A stretch of DNA of 6,829 bases. It comes from Promethearchaeota archaeon. Lineage in GTDB: Archaea; Asgardarchaeota; Lokiarchaeia; Sigyniarchaeales; SOKP01. The translations under genes were made by a program, and so were the position numbers. The DNA lies in the NCBI GenBank assembly GCA_030605895.1, contig JAUWHL010000277.1:1-6829 (forward strand), in the 5' to 3' direction. Shown in pieces: positions 1 to 6,084 of this stretch. How positions within the stretch are numbered: the first letter of the stretch is position 1; each line of letters starts with the position of its first letter. Under the pieces are notes generated by a model that was given only the letters and a program-made list of their open reading frames with translations, was not told the origin of the DNA and did not search any database.

Positions 1-1389
1 GACGGAGAAGAAAAGAGCCCATCGATAATATTTATTGATGAGATCGATCCAATTGCCCCAAAAAGAGAAACTGTAACTGGTGAAGTAGAGCGAAGAGTTG
101 TTGCTCAATTATTAGCTTTAATGGATGGTTTACATGGTAGAGGTAAGGTTATTGTAATAGGTGCAACTAATAGACCAAATAGTTTAGATGCTGCCTTAAG
201 ACGTCCGGGAAGATTTGATCGTGAGATTGAGATAAAAGTACCAAATGAAAAAGGTAGGAGAGAAGTATTTCAAATACATACGCGAAATATGCCACTTGAT
301 AAGAAAATATCGTTGAAAGAATTTTCCCAAATAACTCATGGATTTGTAGGAGCAGATATTTCTGCAGTATGTCGTGAGGCCGCAATGTCAGCATTACGAC
401 GCTATTTACCTAAAATTGACTTGGAATCGGATATGATTGACCCAGAATTATTAGAACAAATAGAAGTCACAAAAGAAGATTTCGAGGAAGCTTTAAAAGA
501 AGTTTTACCTTCTGGAATAAGAGAAGTATTTGTAGAAGTTCCAAATGTTCCATGGGAACAAGTGGGTGGACTTGATGACTTAAAACAAAAATTAGTTGAG
601 GCTGTGGATTGGCCATTATCACATCCAACTATTTTTACTCGAATGGGAATTAATCCTCCAAAGGGAATTCTACTTTATGGACCTCCTGGATGTGGCAAGA
701 CTTTATTAGCAAGAGCAGTAGCAACTGAAAGTAAGGCAAATTTTATCTCAATTAAAGGCCCAGAACTCTTATCAAAATGGGTAGGAGAATCAGAAAAGGC
801 AATAAGAGAAGTATTTCGTATAGCGAAACAGGCATCTCCTTGTATTATCTTCTTTGATGAATTTGACTCGATTGCACCAAGTAGAGGTAGGCATACATCT
901 GATTCTGGTGTAACAGAAAAAGTGTTATCTCAATTTTTAACAGAGTTAGATGGCCTAGAAGTGATGAAAGATATTTTAGTGATCGCGGCTACAAATCGTC
1001 CTGATATCTTGGATCCAGCATTAATAAGACCTGGTACGATTGATCGAATATTACTAGTTCCACTGCCAGATGAAAAGGGGAGACTTGAAATTTTGAAAAT
1101 ATTTACAAAAGAAATGCCTTTAGCAAGCAATATAAAATTAGAAGATTTAAATGATACAATAAATGGTTTTTCTGGTGCAGATATTGAGACATGGTGTCGC
1201 GAGGCTGCAATGATTGCTTTAAGAGAAAATATAAGAGCAAGAAAAATATCATTAGAGCACTTTAAAGAAGCAAGAAAAGAGCTTAATCCTACGCTAACGA
1301 AGGAAGTTCTCGAATGGTATGAAAAATTTGGTGAAAAACTGAAAAGTAGAAGAATAGAGGAATCTAAAGAAGATAGGTTGTTTGTGTAA
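1..1389 (+). CDS. cdc48: CDC48/VAT-type AAA+ ATPase (p97 homologue), 5'-truncated by window edge
   Basis: The frame is open from base 1, so 462 C-terminal residues are seen; the N-domain and the D1 Walker A lie off the left edge. Window residues 9-16 are the D1 Walker B (IIFIDEID), followed by the D1 second region of homology with ATNRP and RRPGRFDR. The linker near residues 170-190 (VPNVPWEQVGGL) leads into D2. D2 has Walker A GPPGCGKT (nt 679-702), pore-loop SKWVGES, Walker B IIFFDEFD (nt 844-867) and sensor-1 ATNRP. The family forms hexamers that thread and unfold ubiquitin-like-tagged or other substrates, and in archaea can feed the 20S proteasome. Two oddities: the D2 motif reads RPGTID instead of RPGRxD, so the second arginine is lost, and the protein ends RLFV, a HbYX-like tail. 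Two complete AAA cassettes separate it from single-domain PAN and Vps4. Family identity is very secure; the symbol is by family. Confidence 0.96.
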   Translation, partial: DGEEKSPSIIFIDEIDPIAPKRETVTGEVERRVVAQLLALMDGLHGRGKVIVIGATNRPNSLDAALRRPGRFDREIEIKVPNEKGRREVFQIHTRNMPLDKKISLKEFSQITHGFVGADISAVCREAAMSALRRYLPKIDLESDMIDPELLEQIEVTKEDFEEALKEVLPSGIREVFVEVPNVPWEQVGGLDDLKQKLVEAVDWPLSHPTIFTRMGINPPKGILLYGPPGCGKTLLARAVATESKANFISIKGPELLSKWVGESEKAIREVFRIAKQASPCIIFFDEFDSIAPSRGRHTSDSGVTEKVLSQFLTELDGLEVMKDILVIAATNRPDILDPALIRPGTIDRILLVPLPDEKGRLEILKIFTKEMPLASNIKLEDLNDTINGFSGADIETWCREAAMIALRENIRARKISLEHFKEARKELNPTLTKEVLEWYEKFGEKLKSRRIEESKEDRLFV

Positions 1390-1438
1390 AATTCCAAAAA
1401 TTAATTAGAAGTAAGACATTCTACAAATTATATTTCTA

Positions 1439-1444
1439 TTTTTT
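1439..1444 (+). terminator. possible oligo-T terminator after cdc48
   Basis: A T6 run lies about 50 bp past the cdc48 stop, followed by a further T4. Archaeal intrinsic termination relies on oligo-T tracts without an obligatory hairpin. The run is short for so A+T-rich a background, so this is weak. Confidence 0.25.
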
Positions 1445-1522
1445 AAGTTTTAGATAAGGTGAAATAAAATAGAGAGCCATAGATGGAATATATCCCCAGT
1501 ATTAAATTCTGTAATCGATATT

Positions 1523-1741
1523 TTGATCAAAAACAAAGGAGAGATATTGGATAAAAGGCTTGAGGAACTTCTCAAAAAGGAATTCCCTTTTGTAAATTCA
1601 TTGATGTTAGAAGAACTATATATGAAGCTGGAGAGTATGGCAATAATTAATGTATTCCGCGTTTCGAAAAACAAGAAAATGCTGGTTCTTAATAAAAATA
1701 CTCAAGCTCTAAGAGAAGGGTTAGTTAAAGATTTATATTAA
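1523..1741 (+). CDS. small winged-helix-like protein; start uncertain (TTG, or upstream ATG lost by an indel)
   Basis: The TTG-initiated reading gives 72 residues, but the frame is open from 1463 and the upstream codons look genuinely coding. VLNSVIDILIKNKGEI makes a plausible first helix, followed by LDKRLEELLKKEF and LMLEELYMKLESMAII as second and recognition helices. FRVSKNKKMLVLNKN resembles the two wing strands. The pattern fits small archaeal winged-helix proteins, in which a short helix 1 precedes a K-x-K-G turn. There is no ATG, GTG or TTG in frame upstream of 1523. An ATG at 1483 sits one frame away, and the C4 run at 1494-1497 separates the two frames. With three Cs the protein would start MEYIPVLNSV and be about 84 residues. 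It follows cdc48 on the same strand after about 90-130 bp, and its last 9 bp overlap the 3' end of the opposite ATPase gene. DNA binding is inferred from the fold pattern only; no target is known. Confidence 0.6.
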   Translation: MIKNKGEILDKRLEELLKKEFPFVNSLMLEELYMKLESMAIINVFRVSKNKKMLVLNKNTQALREGLVKDLY

Positions 1742-3259
1742 TTCTTTTTTTTGCCAGTTTAAACAGAATTGGGCTAGAGATATCTCTTCAGTCTTAGATT
1801 TATATTTTCTCTTTCTCACATCAATGAACACAGGATAATTTACGGCATTCCCCATTAACAGCATTTCTCCAACGCCTAAGCTAGAAATTATACTGGCATA
1901 TTCTTTAGTTATCGCTTCTGAACTGTCCATTAGATGTTTTAAATCATATGGATTTTTGATATTTAAAACTAGTTTAGAATTGCACTGAGACAATGCAGTT
2001 GTACTTAACTTTTTTGGCCTCTGACTAATTAAACATAAGCAAGCCATAAATTTTCTCCCTTCTCGAGCAAGCATCTCAATAATCGGTTTGGAGAGTGCTT
2101 TGGAATGGGCAGCCTCTGGGCAAAATTGATGGGCTTCCTCTACAACAAGTAAAAAAGGGGGAATGCTATTTTTTCTTCGAAGATAAAAAAGACGATTACA
2201 AATATAATCAACAATAATTTGTTTTTTTCTAATGCTTATTTCTTTCTGAAAGTTAAAAATAGTGATTTCTTGATTGTTCACTACTTTATCTAATGAAGGG
2301 TTCTCCTGAGATCCAAAAAGAGTTAATCGTTCTAATTCTGATAACCACCCTATTAAAGCTTGTTTTGTACTCTTGTTTCCCTCAGATTCATTTTCGATCT
2401 CTTTGATAATATCATTCAATGTGTATTGGTTTTTCTTCTCTTTTTCTTTCCTTAATTTTTTTATAAATTTTGAAAGTTCTCTTAATTGAACAGTTGAAAT
2501 TTGTTCTTGATATTTTTTAAAGGAATAAGCGGATAATTTAGGTATTCCTATTTGAAAATATGAGATATCTTGAATTTTAACTTTATCTTTAAACTCAGGA
2601 ATATCTTTTAAATACAAATACTCTCCATGCACATCAAGTAATATTATGGAAGGTGTTCCAAAATCCTTATTTCTTGTTAACAATTCTTCAATAAGCACTG
2701 ATGTAAGGTAACTCTTGCCGCCTCCTGAAATTGAAAGAATTGCAAAATGTTTGTTAAGTAATCTATTCATATTAATTAATGCTTGTGAATTTGTTACCTT
2801 GACTTGTCCTAAATTTATACCAGATTTAATATCGAATCCTAAGAATTTATTAAGAATTTCTTCCTCTACGATATACACACTTTTTCCAGGGCTCGCAGGA
2901 TAACTCATTCTCAGAACTCTTTCGATTTCTTTCATATCTTTATCCCTAAACTTAATTAATCCTAGACATTTTACTATTGCAATTGCAAATTCAAAATCAT
3001 CGCTAGGAAAAAGTCCTTTAAGGATATTAGGATTATCATTATTATTAAAAGCTTTAATTGTGAGAGCATCAGTGAAGTATTCATTTAATAAGACAATCTC
3101 TTCAATAATACCAATTAAAAACCCTTCATTAGATTTTGTATATACAAATAATCCTTTTTGTATAAAAGTACCATCTTGTCTTTTATTAATAACAAAAGCA
3201 AATTTCGAAACATTGGGTAATTGTAAGTAATTAAAAACAGTTCCTACTTTAGTAGCCAT
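1733..3259 (-). CDS. herA-like: HerA-type (DUF87) hexameric DNA translocase/ATPase
   Basis: This is a 508-residue HerA/FtsK-superfamily ATPase. Residues 1-70 look like the beta-rich HAS-barrel (MATKVGTVFNYLQ start). The P-loop at 176-183 is SISGGGKS, in which the first glycine of GxxGxGKS is serine. LLDVHGEY (208-215 region) is the HerA-typical motif. A lysine/glutamate-rich helical insert spans about 245-315. Walker B is LLVVEEAH (370-377), followed by the REGRKF segment (399-404) carrying candidate arginine fingers, and ISQRP (411-415). HerA proteins are ring-shaped dsDNA translocases; with the NurA nuclease and Mre11-Rad50 they resect DNA ends. No NurA, Mre11 or Rad50 gene is in the window, so this may be an orphan paralogue rather than the canonical resection HerA. 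The ATG at 3259 is supported by a TATA box about 34 bp upstream. It has its own promoter and converges on the winged-helix gene. Confidence 0.9.
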   Translation of the reverse strand: MATKVGTVFNYLQLPNVSKFAFVINKRQDGTFIQKGLFVYTKSNEGFLIGIIEEIVLLNEYFTDALTIKAFNNNDNPNILKGLFPSDDFEFAIAIVKCLGLIKFRDKDMKEIERVLRMSYPASPGKSVYIVEEEILNKFLGFDIKSGINLGQVKVTNSQALINMNRLLNKHFAILSISGGGKSYLTSVLIEELLTRNKDFGTPSIILLDVHGEYLYLKDIPEFKDKVKIQDISYFQIGIPKLSAYSFKKYQEQISTVQLRELSKFIKKLRKEKEKKNQYTLNDIIKEIENESEGNKSTKQALIGWLSELERLTLFGSQENPSLDKVVNNQEITIFNFQKEISIRKKQIIVDYICNRLFYLRRKNSIPPFLLVVEEAHQFCPEAAHSKALSKPIIEMLAREGRKFMACLCLISQRPKKLSTTALSQCNSKLVLNIKNPYDLKHLMDSSEAITKEYASIISSLGVGEMLLMGNAVNYPVFIDVRKRKYKSKTEEISLAQFCLNWQKKELI

Positions 3260-3275
3260 ATTCTTAATAGGCTCG

Positions 3276-3291
3276 ATTTAATCGATTAAAT
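3276..3291. promoter_or_regulatory. 16-bp perfect palindrome, candidate operator of the herA-like gene
   Basis: ATTTAATCGATTAAAT is a perfect inverted repeat with no spacer, centred between bases 3283 and 3284. It abuts the downstream side of the TATA box and ends 17 bp from the ATG of the ATPase gene, so it covers the stretch between TATA and the predicted transcription start. A dimeric repressor bound here would be expected to block initiation. The palindrome is seen directly; the operator role is inferred. Confidence 0.45.
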
Positions 3292-3296
3292 TTATA
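3291..3296 (-). promoter_or_regulatory. TATA box of the herA-like gene
   Basis: The minus strand reads TCTATAAATT, with TATAAA centred about 34 bp upstream of the ATG at 3259. At the usual archaeal spacing of about 25 bp, transcription would start near 3268, giving a leader of about 9 nt. No clear BRE purine run is visible and no Shine-Dalgarno is seen. Confidence 0.55.
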
Positions 3297-3326
3297 GATT
3301 GATTTTATTAGAGAATAGTTTTACTT

Positions 3327-3334
3327 AAAAAAAA
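3327..3334 (-). terminator. oligo-T tract (T8) downstream of the membrane-protein gene
   Basis: A T8 run on the minus strand lies about 80 bp past the membrane-protein stop and just upstream of the herA promoter. It would act as a second, back-up termination signal that separates the two transcripts. Confidence 0.4.
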
Positions 3335-3363
3335 TATAAGAGCCTAAAATTTCTGATTTAATT

Positions 3364-3371
3364 AAAAAAAA
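3364..3371 (-). terminator. oligo-T terminator (T8) of the membrane-protein gene
   Basis: A T8 run on the minus strand starts about 40 bp past the stop codon at 3413. Archaeal RNA polymerase terminates at such tracts. With the second T8 at 3327-3334 it suggests the membrane-protein gene and herA are separate units. Confidence 0.45.
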
Positions 3372-3412
3372 TCAAGGATATTATATTTGGTTATTCTGTT
3401 TTTGTGGGACAA

Positions 3413-4021
3413 TTATTGCTCTTCTTCTTTTTCAATAGCACCTATTAATCTCAAAAGAATATAATATCCATTCTTCCAAAAGTAAATCATAAAGAGTGCG
3501 ATACCAACAATCAAAAAGAGTCCAATTCCAATAAATAAAACCCAAGGTCCTGTACTTCCAAAAAGATCCACCAAAGTTGATGATCCTCCTGAAGAAACAG
3601 TAAGGACATCTTGTACAATTGCAAAAATAAGTCCTATAATAATTGCAATTAAACTGATTAGTAAACCTCCTGCTGCTATTTTTACATCAGTACGATTTTT
3701 ATATTTTTCCTCGAGTTCTCGCTTTTTATATATAAACTTGATTAAAGATCGTGTGGATTTCTTAAATAATCCAAAAAAGAAAATCAACAAGAAAAACAGA
3801 CCTGCTGAAAGTCCGGCGATAATGGCTATTTGATATCCTAAACTAAGGTTTAAAAATAGTTCAAATTTACCCGTAGTTCCGATAAAAATATCCGCAAATG
3901 TCCATATTACTCCTCCCAGACTAACTATGCTGGCAATAACTATCAAAATATAAAAGATTGTTGCTATTAGATTTTGAATTTTATTATATTCTTTAACTAT
4001 ACTTGAAGAATTATATTCCAT
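3413..4021 (-). CDS. four-helix integral membrane protein, function unknown
   Basis: With the ATG at 4021 the product is 202 residues (MEYNSSS start); an in-frame GTG at 4030 would add three residues. I chose the ATG because the TATA box at 4041-4046 places transcription start almost on it. Numbered from the GTG, four hydrophobic helices lie at about 21-43, 66-89, 118-140 and 162-185. A basic, partly coiled loop at 90-117 (KKSTR, KKRELEEKYKNR) and positive residues after helix 4 predict both termini and this loop inside the cell. The outside loop after helix 3 is serine/glycine rich (VSSGGSST). There is no cleavable signal peptide, catalytic motif or metal cluster. The C-terminus ends in an acidic EKEEEQ. 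I do not recognise the family. Its neighbours, HerA and a sugar kinase, do not suggest a role, and each seems to be transcribed separately. Confidence 0.82.
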   Translation of the reverse strand: MEYNSSSIVKEYNKIQNLIATIFYILIVIASIVSLGGVIWTFADIFIGTTGKFELFLNLSLGYQIAIIAGLSAGLFFLLIFFFGLFKKSTRSLIKFIYKKRELEEKYKNRTDVKIAAGGLLISLIAIIIGLIFAIVQDVLTVSSGGSSTLVDLFGSTGPWVLFIGIGLFLIVGIALFMIYFWKNGYYILLRLIGAIEKEEEQ

Positions 4022-4040
4022 ATTTTTCACACTTCATATT

Positions 4041-4046
4041 TTTATA
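4041..4046 (-). promoter_or_regulatory. TATA box of the membrane-protein gene
   Basis: The minus strand reads ATTATAAAAATATG, with TATAAA centred about 22 bp from the ATG at 4021. This predicts a leaderless or nearly leaderless mRNA and argues for the ATG over the GTG at 4030, which would lie upstream of the start of transcription. Confidence 0.5.
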
Positions 4047-4146
4047 ATATTTTGTTCATTTGTACTATTTGCTTTTTCTTCTCTGCTGATTTCAGTATTA
4101 TAAAAGTAATTTTCTTCTATATAATACCAAGTAATTTTGATTATAG

Positions 4147-4155
4147 AAAAAAAAA
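4147..4155 (-). terminator. oligo-T terminator (T9) after the FGGY kinase gene
   Basis: A T9 run on the minus strand begins about 45 bp past the kinase stop at 4201, in a very A+T-rich spacer. It is a good archaeal-type terminator and separates the kinase from the membrane-protein gene downstream. Confidence 0.5.
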
Positions 4156-4200
4156 CATTTAAAATATATAAAATTGAGTATTATGAGGAAAATTCTAATT

Positions 4201-5736
4201 TTATTCAGAGTTTTTATTTAAGATTAAATCATCAAATTTTTTGTACATACTTTTACTATTCATAAAATTATACATTTCATAAGAGAATTTATAGAATTTC
4301 TCATATATTTTATGTCGATTATTGTTTGGAAGCCATTTTTTATCTACTTTACATAAATTTTCGGCGGCTTTTGCAATATCTGAAAAAATTCCTGCTCCTG
4401 ATGCTGCTAAAATTGCAGCACCTAATGAAGTTGATTCTTCTATGACATTTCGAACACATGTAATTCCTAATACATCAGCATAAATCTGATTCCAAAAATC
4501 AGAACGAGATCCTCCACCAGTTAACATTAATTCTTTCGGTTCAATTCCCAATTCCTTAAAAACTTCGATATTTTTTCTTATTTCATAAGCCACACCTTCG
4601 AATACAGCTCTATAAAGATCTTTACGCTCATGGCCTAACGCTAAACCAAAAATGATACCTTTTGCATGTGGATTCCAATGAGGAGCTCCAGAGCCAACTA
4701 AATGGGGAATCACAAGTATTCCATTTGCTCCAATCGATGACTTCTCTGCTTCAGCGGAAATTAAATCATAAGGATCTTGACCTTCTTGAGAAGCTATACA
4801 TTCTGCATGTCCTAATTGATCTCGAAACCATCTAAGTACTGCTCCAGATGTAAAAATACTAGCTTCTTGTACCCACGTACCAGGAACTGCATGACAACTA
4901 CATAAAACACGCTTCTCGGGATCGAATTTTGGTTGCGATAAAAAAGCCAGAATAAAACTCCCTGTCCCCGTTGTGCATTTCATTTCACCAGGAGATACAA
5001 CTCCTACGCCTAAAGCAGCAGATTGTTGATCTCCTGCCCCAGTTACTACTAAAGTTTTTTTATCAAATAAGGTTTCTTCAGTTACAATTTCTCCAATATC
5101 AACACCACTTTTTAATGCATCTGGCATTTTATCTAAATCTATCTCCAATTCAGATGCAATATCTTCAGAATATTTTAATTGATTAATATCAAATAACATT
5201 GTTCGTGAGGCATTTGAAAAATCTGTAAAGAATTTGCCTGTTAATTTATGAATAATGAAATCTGAGACAAGCAAAAATTTGTGAGTTTTCTGATAAATTT
5301 CTGGTTTTTCATCTTTAAACCAAAGAATTTTTGTGGCTGAAAAATAAGGATCAATTGTTAATCCTGTTGTTTCATAAATTTTATCAACACCAATTTTAGT
5401 TTTAATGTATTCCACTTGATCTATCGTCCTCCTATCCTGCCAAACTAATGCATTATGAAGTGGAGTTCCATCTATATCTACGGGTACAATTGTTTCCCTT
5501 TGATTCGTAACTGAAAGACTTACAATCTCAGTTTTATCAATTCCACTTTTTTTTATTGCTTTCTCTATTGTTGTTTTAATTGAATCCCACCATGTATTAG
5601 CATCTTGTTCAACATATGAGGGAGAAGGATAAAAACTCTGCCATTCTTGATAATCACTAGCAATAATCGTACCTGCTAAATCAAAAATAAAAGTTCTACA
5701 ACCAGTTGTTCCTAAATCTAATGCAGCTACAAACAT
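4201..5736 (-). CDS. glpK-like: FGGY-family carbohydrate kinase, glycerol-kinase-like
   Basis: The 511-residue length is normal for the family. It phosphorylates a polyol or sugar with ATP in the cytoplasm. Motifs in order: N-terminal phosphate loop LDLGTTG (6-12), VTNQRET (76-82), LVWQDRRT (97-104), TIDPYFSATK (127-136), NASRTMLFD (175-183), GAGDQQSAALG (233-243), CTTGTGS (254-260), GSGAPHWNP (348-356), LTGGGSRSDFW (405-415) and SLGAAILA (437-444). R80, E81, Y131, D236 and Q237 match the glycerol-contacting Arg-Glu, Tyr and Asp-Gln of GlpK, so glycerol to sn-glycerol 3-phosphate is the best guess. The C-terminal half (CSCHAVPGTW, ADVLGI) looks closer to xylulokinase-type members, so another polyol is possible. 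No glycerol facilitator or glycerol-3-phosphate dehydrogenase is adjacent. The ATG at 5736 starts the beta strand leading to the phosphate loop, as usual. It has its own promoter and terminator. Confidence 0.92.
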   Translation of the reverse strand: MFVAALDLGTTGCRTFIFDLAGTIIASDYQEWQSFYPSPSYVEQDANTWWDSIKTTIEKAIKKSGIDKTEIVSLSVTNQRETIVPVDIDGTPLHNALVWQDRRTIDQVEYIKTKIGVDKIYETTGLTIDPYFSATKILWFKDEKPEIYQKTHKFLLVSDFIIHKLTGKFFTDFSNASRTMLFDINQLKYSEDIASELEIDLDKMPDALKSGVDIGEIVTEETLFDKKTLVVTGAGDQQSAALGVGVVSPGEMKCTTGTGSFILAFLSQPKFDPEKRVLCSCHAVPGTWVQEASIFTSGAVLRWFRDQLGHAECIASQEGQDPYDLISAEAEKSSIGANGILVIPHLVGSGAPHWNPHAKGIIFGLALGHERKDLYRAVFEGVAYEIRKNIEVFKELGIEPKELMLTGGGSRSDFWNQIYADVLGITCVRNVIEESTSLGAAILAASGAGIFSDIAKAAENLCKVDKKWLPNNNRHKIYEKFYKFSYEMYNFMNSKSMYKKFDDLILNKNSE

Positions 5737-5775
5737 TATTGAAATACTTTCTATTATTATTATTTTTATTAATAA

Positions 5776-5783
5776 GTTATATA
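5776..5783 (-). promoter_or_regulatory. candidate TATA box of the FGGY kinase gene
   Basis: The minus strand reads CGATATATAACTT, with TATATAAC about 43 bp upstream of the ATG at 5736. Transcription would start near 5754, leaving a leader of about 18 nt. That leader has no convincing Shine-Dalgarno sequence. The background is so A+T-rich that other TATA-like strings are nearby. Confidence 0.4.
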
Positions 5784-5834
5784 TCGAATTATTTAATAAA
5801 AATCATTATTAAAGATTTATATAAAAAGACTATT

Positions 5835-5957
5835 TTACTTTAATTTTTCATATCTAAAATTTGAACAAACTAATTTATTGAATCCTACACCATAACCCTT
5901 GATTTCTGTTAATATCCCATCATAAATAGAGTTTTTTACTTCAAACCTGATAGCATA
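5835..5957 (-). pseudogene. decayed zinc-finger protein, paralogue of the gene at the right edge
   Basis: Within the 412-bp gap 5737-6148, one minus-strand frame ends with LTEIKGYGVGFNKLVC, then SNFRYEKLK and a stop. The intact protein at 6752-6829 ends ITEIKGFNVGFIKLKC, then PYCGHQKT and a stop. T-E-I-K-G, V-G-F, K-L and C align without gaps. In the decayed copy the second zinc cysteine is Phe (TTT, one base from TGT) and the following Gly is Arg (AGA, one base from GGA), which points to an ancestral CSNCGYEK. The frame has a TGA at 5958-5960 and no ATG or GTG between it and the tail. Upstream of the TGA the frame continues open to about 6046 (GGSHLIEGSVCNKALKLCLQ), possibly with further remnants such as CLQ-stop-YAI where a CxxCG knuckle may once have stood. 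Short length and lost ligand support a pseudogene; an unusual start or a short functional peptide cannot be excluded. Confidence 0.6.
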
Positions 5958-5959
5958 TC

Positions 5960-5996
5960 ATTGCAAACAGAGCTTTAATGCCTTATTGCAAACAGA
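5960..5996. repeat. 12-bp direct repeat, ATTGCAAACAGA x2
   Basis: ATTGCAAACAGA occurs exactly at 5960-5971 and again at 5985-5996, 25 bp start to start, in the least A+T-rich part of the gap between the kinase and the 189-residue gene. It sits in the upstream part of the decayed zinc-finger gene. It may be two protein-binding sites on roughly the same face of the helix, a slipped duplication, or the trace of repeated zinc-knuckle coding units. The 25-bp period is not a multiple of three, so as coding units they would be out of frame with each other. Confidence 0.5.
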
Positions 5997-6084
5997 TCCC
6001 TCTATTAGATGTGATCCGCCCAGCTTTATCTTATATATTTTTATTTAATAATTTCCTTGAAAAAACTCTAAAGGATTATCATTT

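Noticed and set aside
167..394. 75-codon minus-strand frame opposite the D1 end of cdc48
   Set aside because: It is an antisense shadow of a conserved coding region with no recognisable features.
930..1397. 155-codon open frame on the minus strand opposite cdc48
   Set aside because: It lies wholly antisense to conserved D2 motifs, is serine/phenylalanine rich as expected from the reverse of a Lys/Glu/Leu-rich gene, and shows no domain.
1450..1674. 74-codon minus-strand frame opposite the winged-helix gene
   Set aside because: The plus strand has the winged-helix-like pattern; the minus product is Ser/Phe/Ile-rich without a domain.
2715..2903. 62-codon plus-strand frame inside the HerA-like gene
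   Set aside because: It is antisense to the P-loop region of a well-supported ATPase.
4104..4138. AAGTAATTTT twice, 25 bp apart, in the spacer after the kinase
   Set aside because: It is a short A+T-only-type repeat in a very A+T-rich spacer, with no gene start placed to use it.
4971..5186. 71-codon plus-strand frame inside the kinase
   Set aside because: It is antisense to conserved FGGY motifs and has a low-complexity Leu/Gln/Phe composition.
5752..5763. TAT-TAT-TAT-TAT short tandem repeat ahead of the kinase
   Set aside because: A four-unit A+T microsatellite is expected by chance in this composition and has no other support.
5950..6030. tRNA or box C/D sRNA in the G+C-richer island
   Set aside because: No T-loop consensus, acceptor pairing or properly spaced C and D boxes could be found on either strand.
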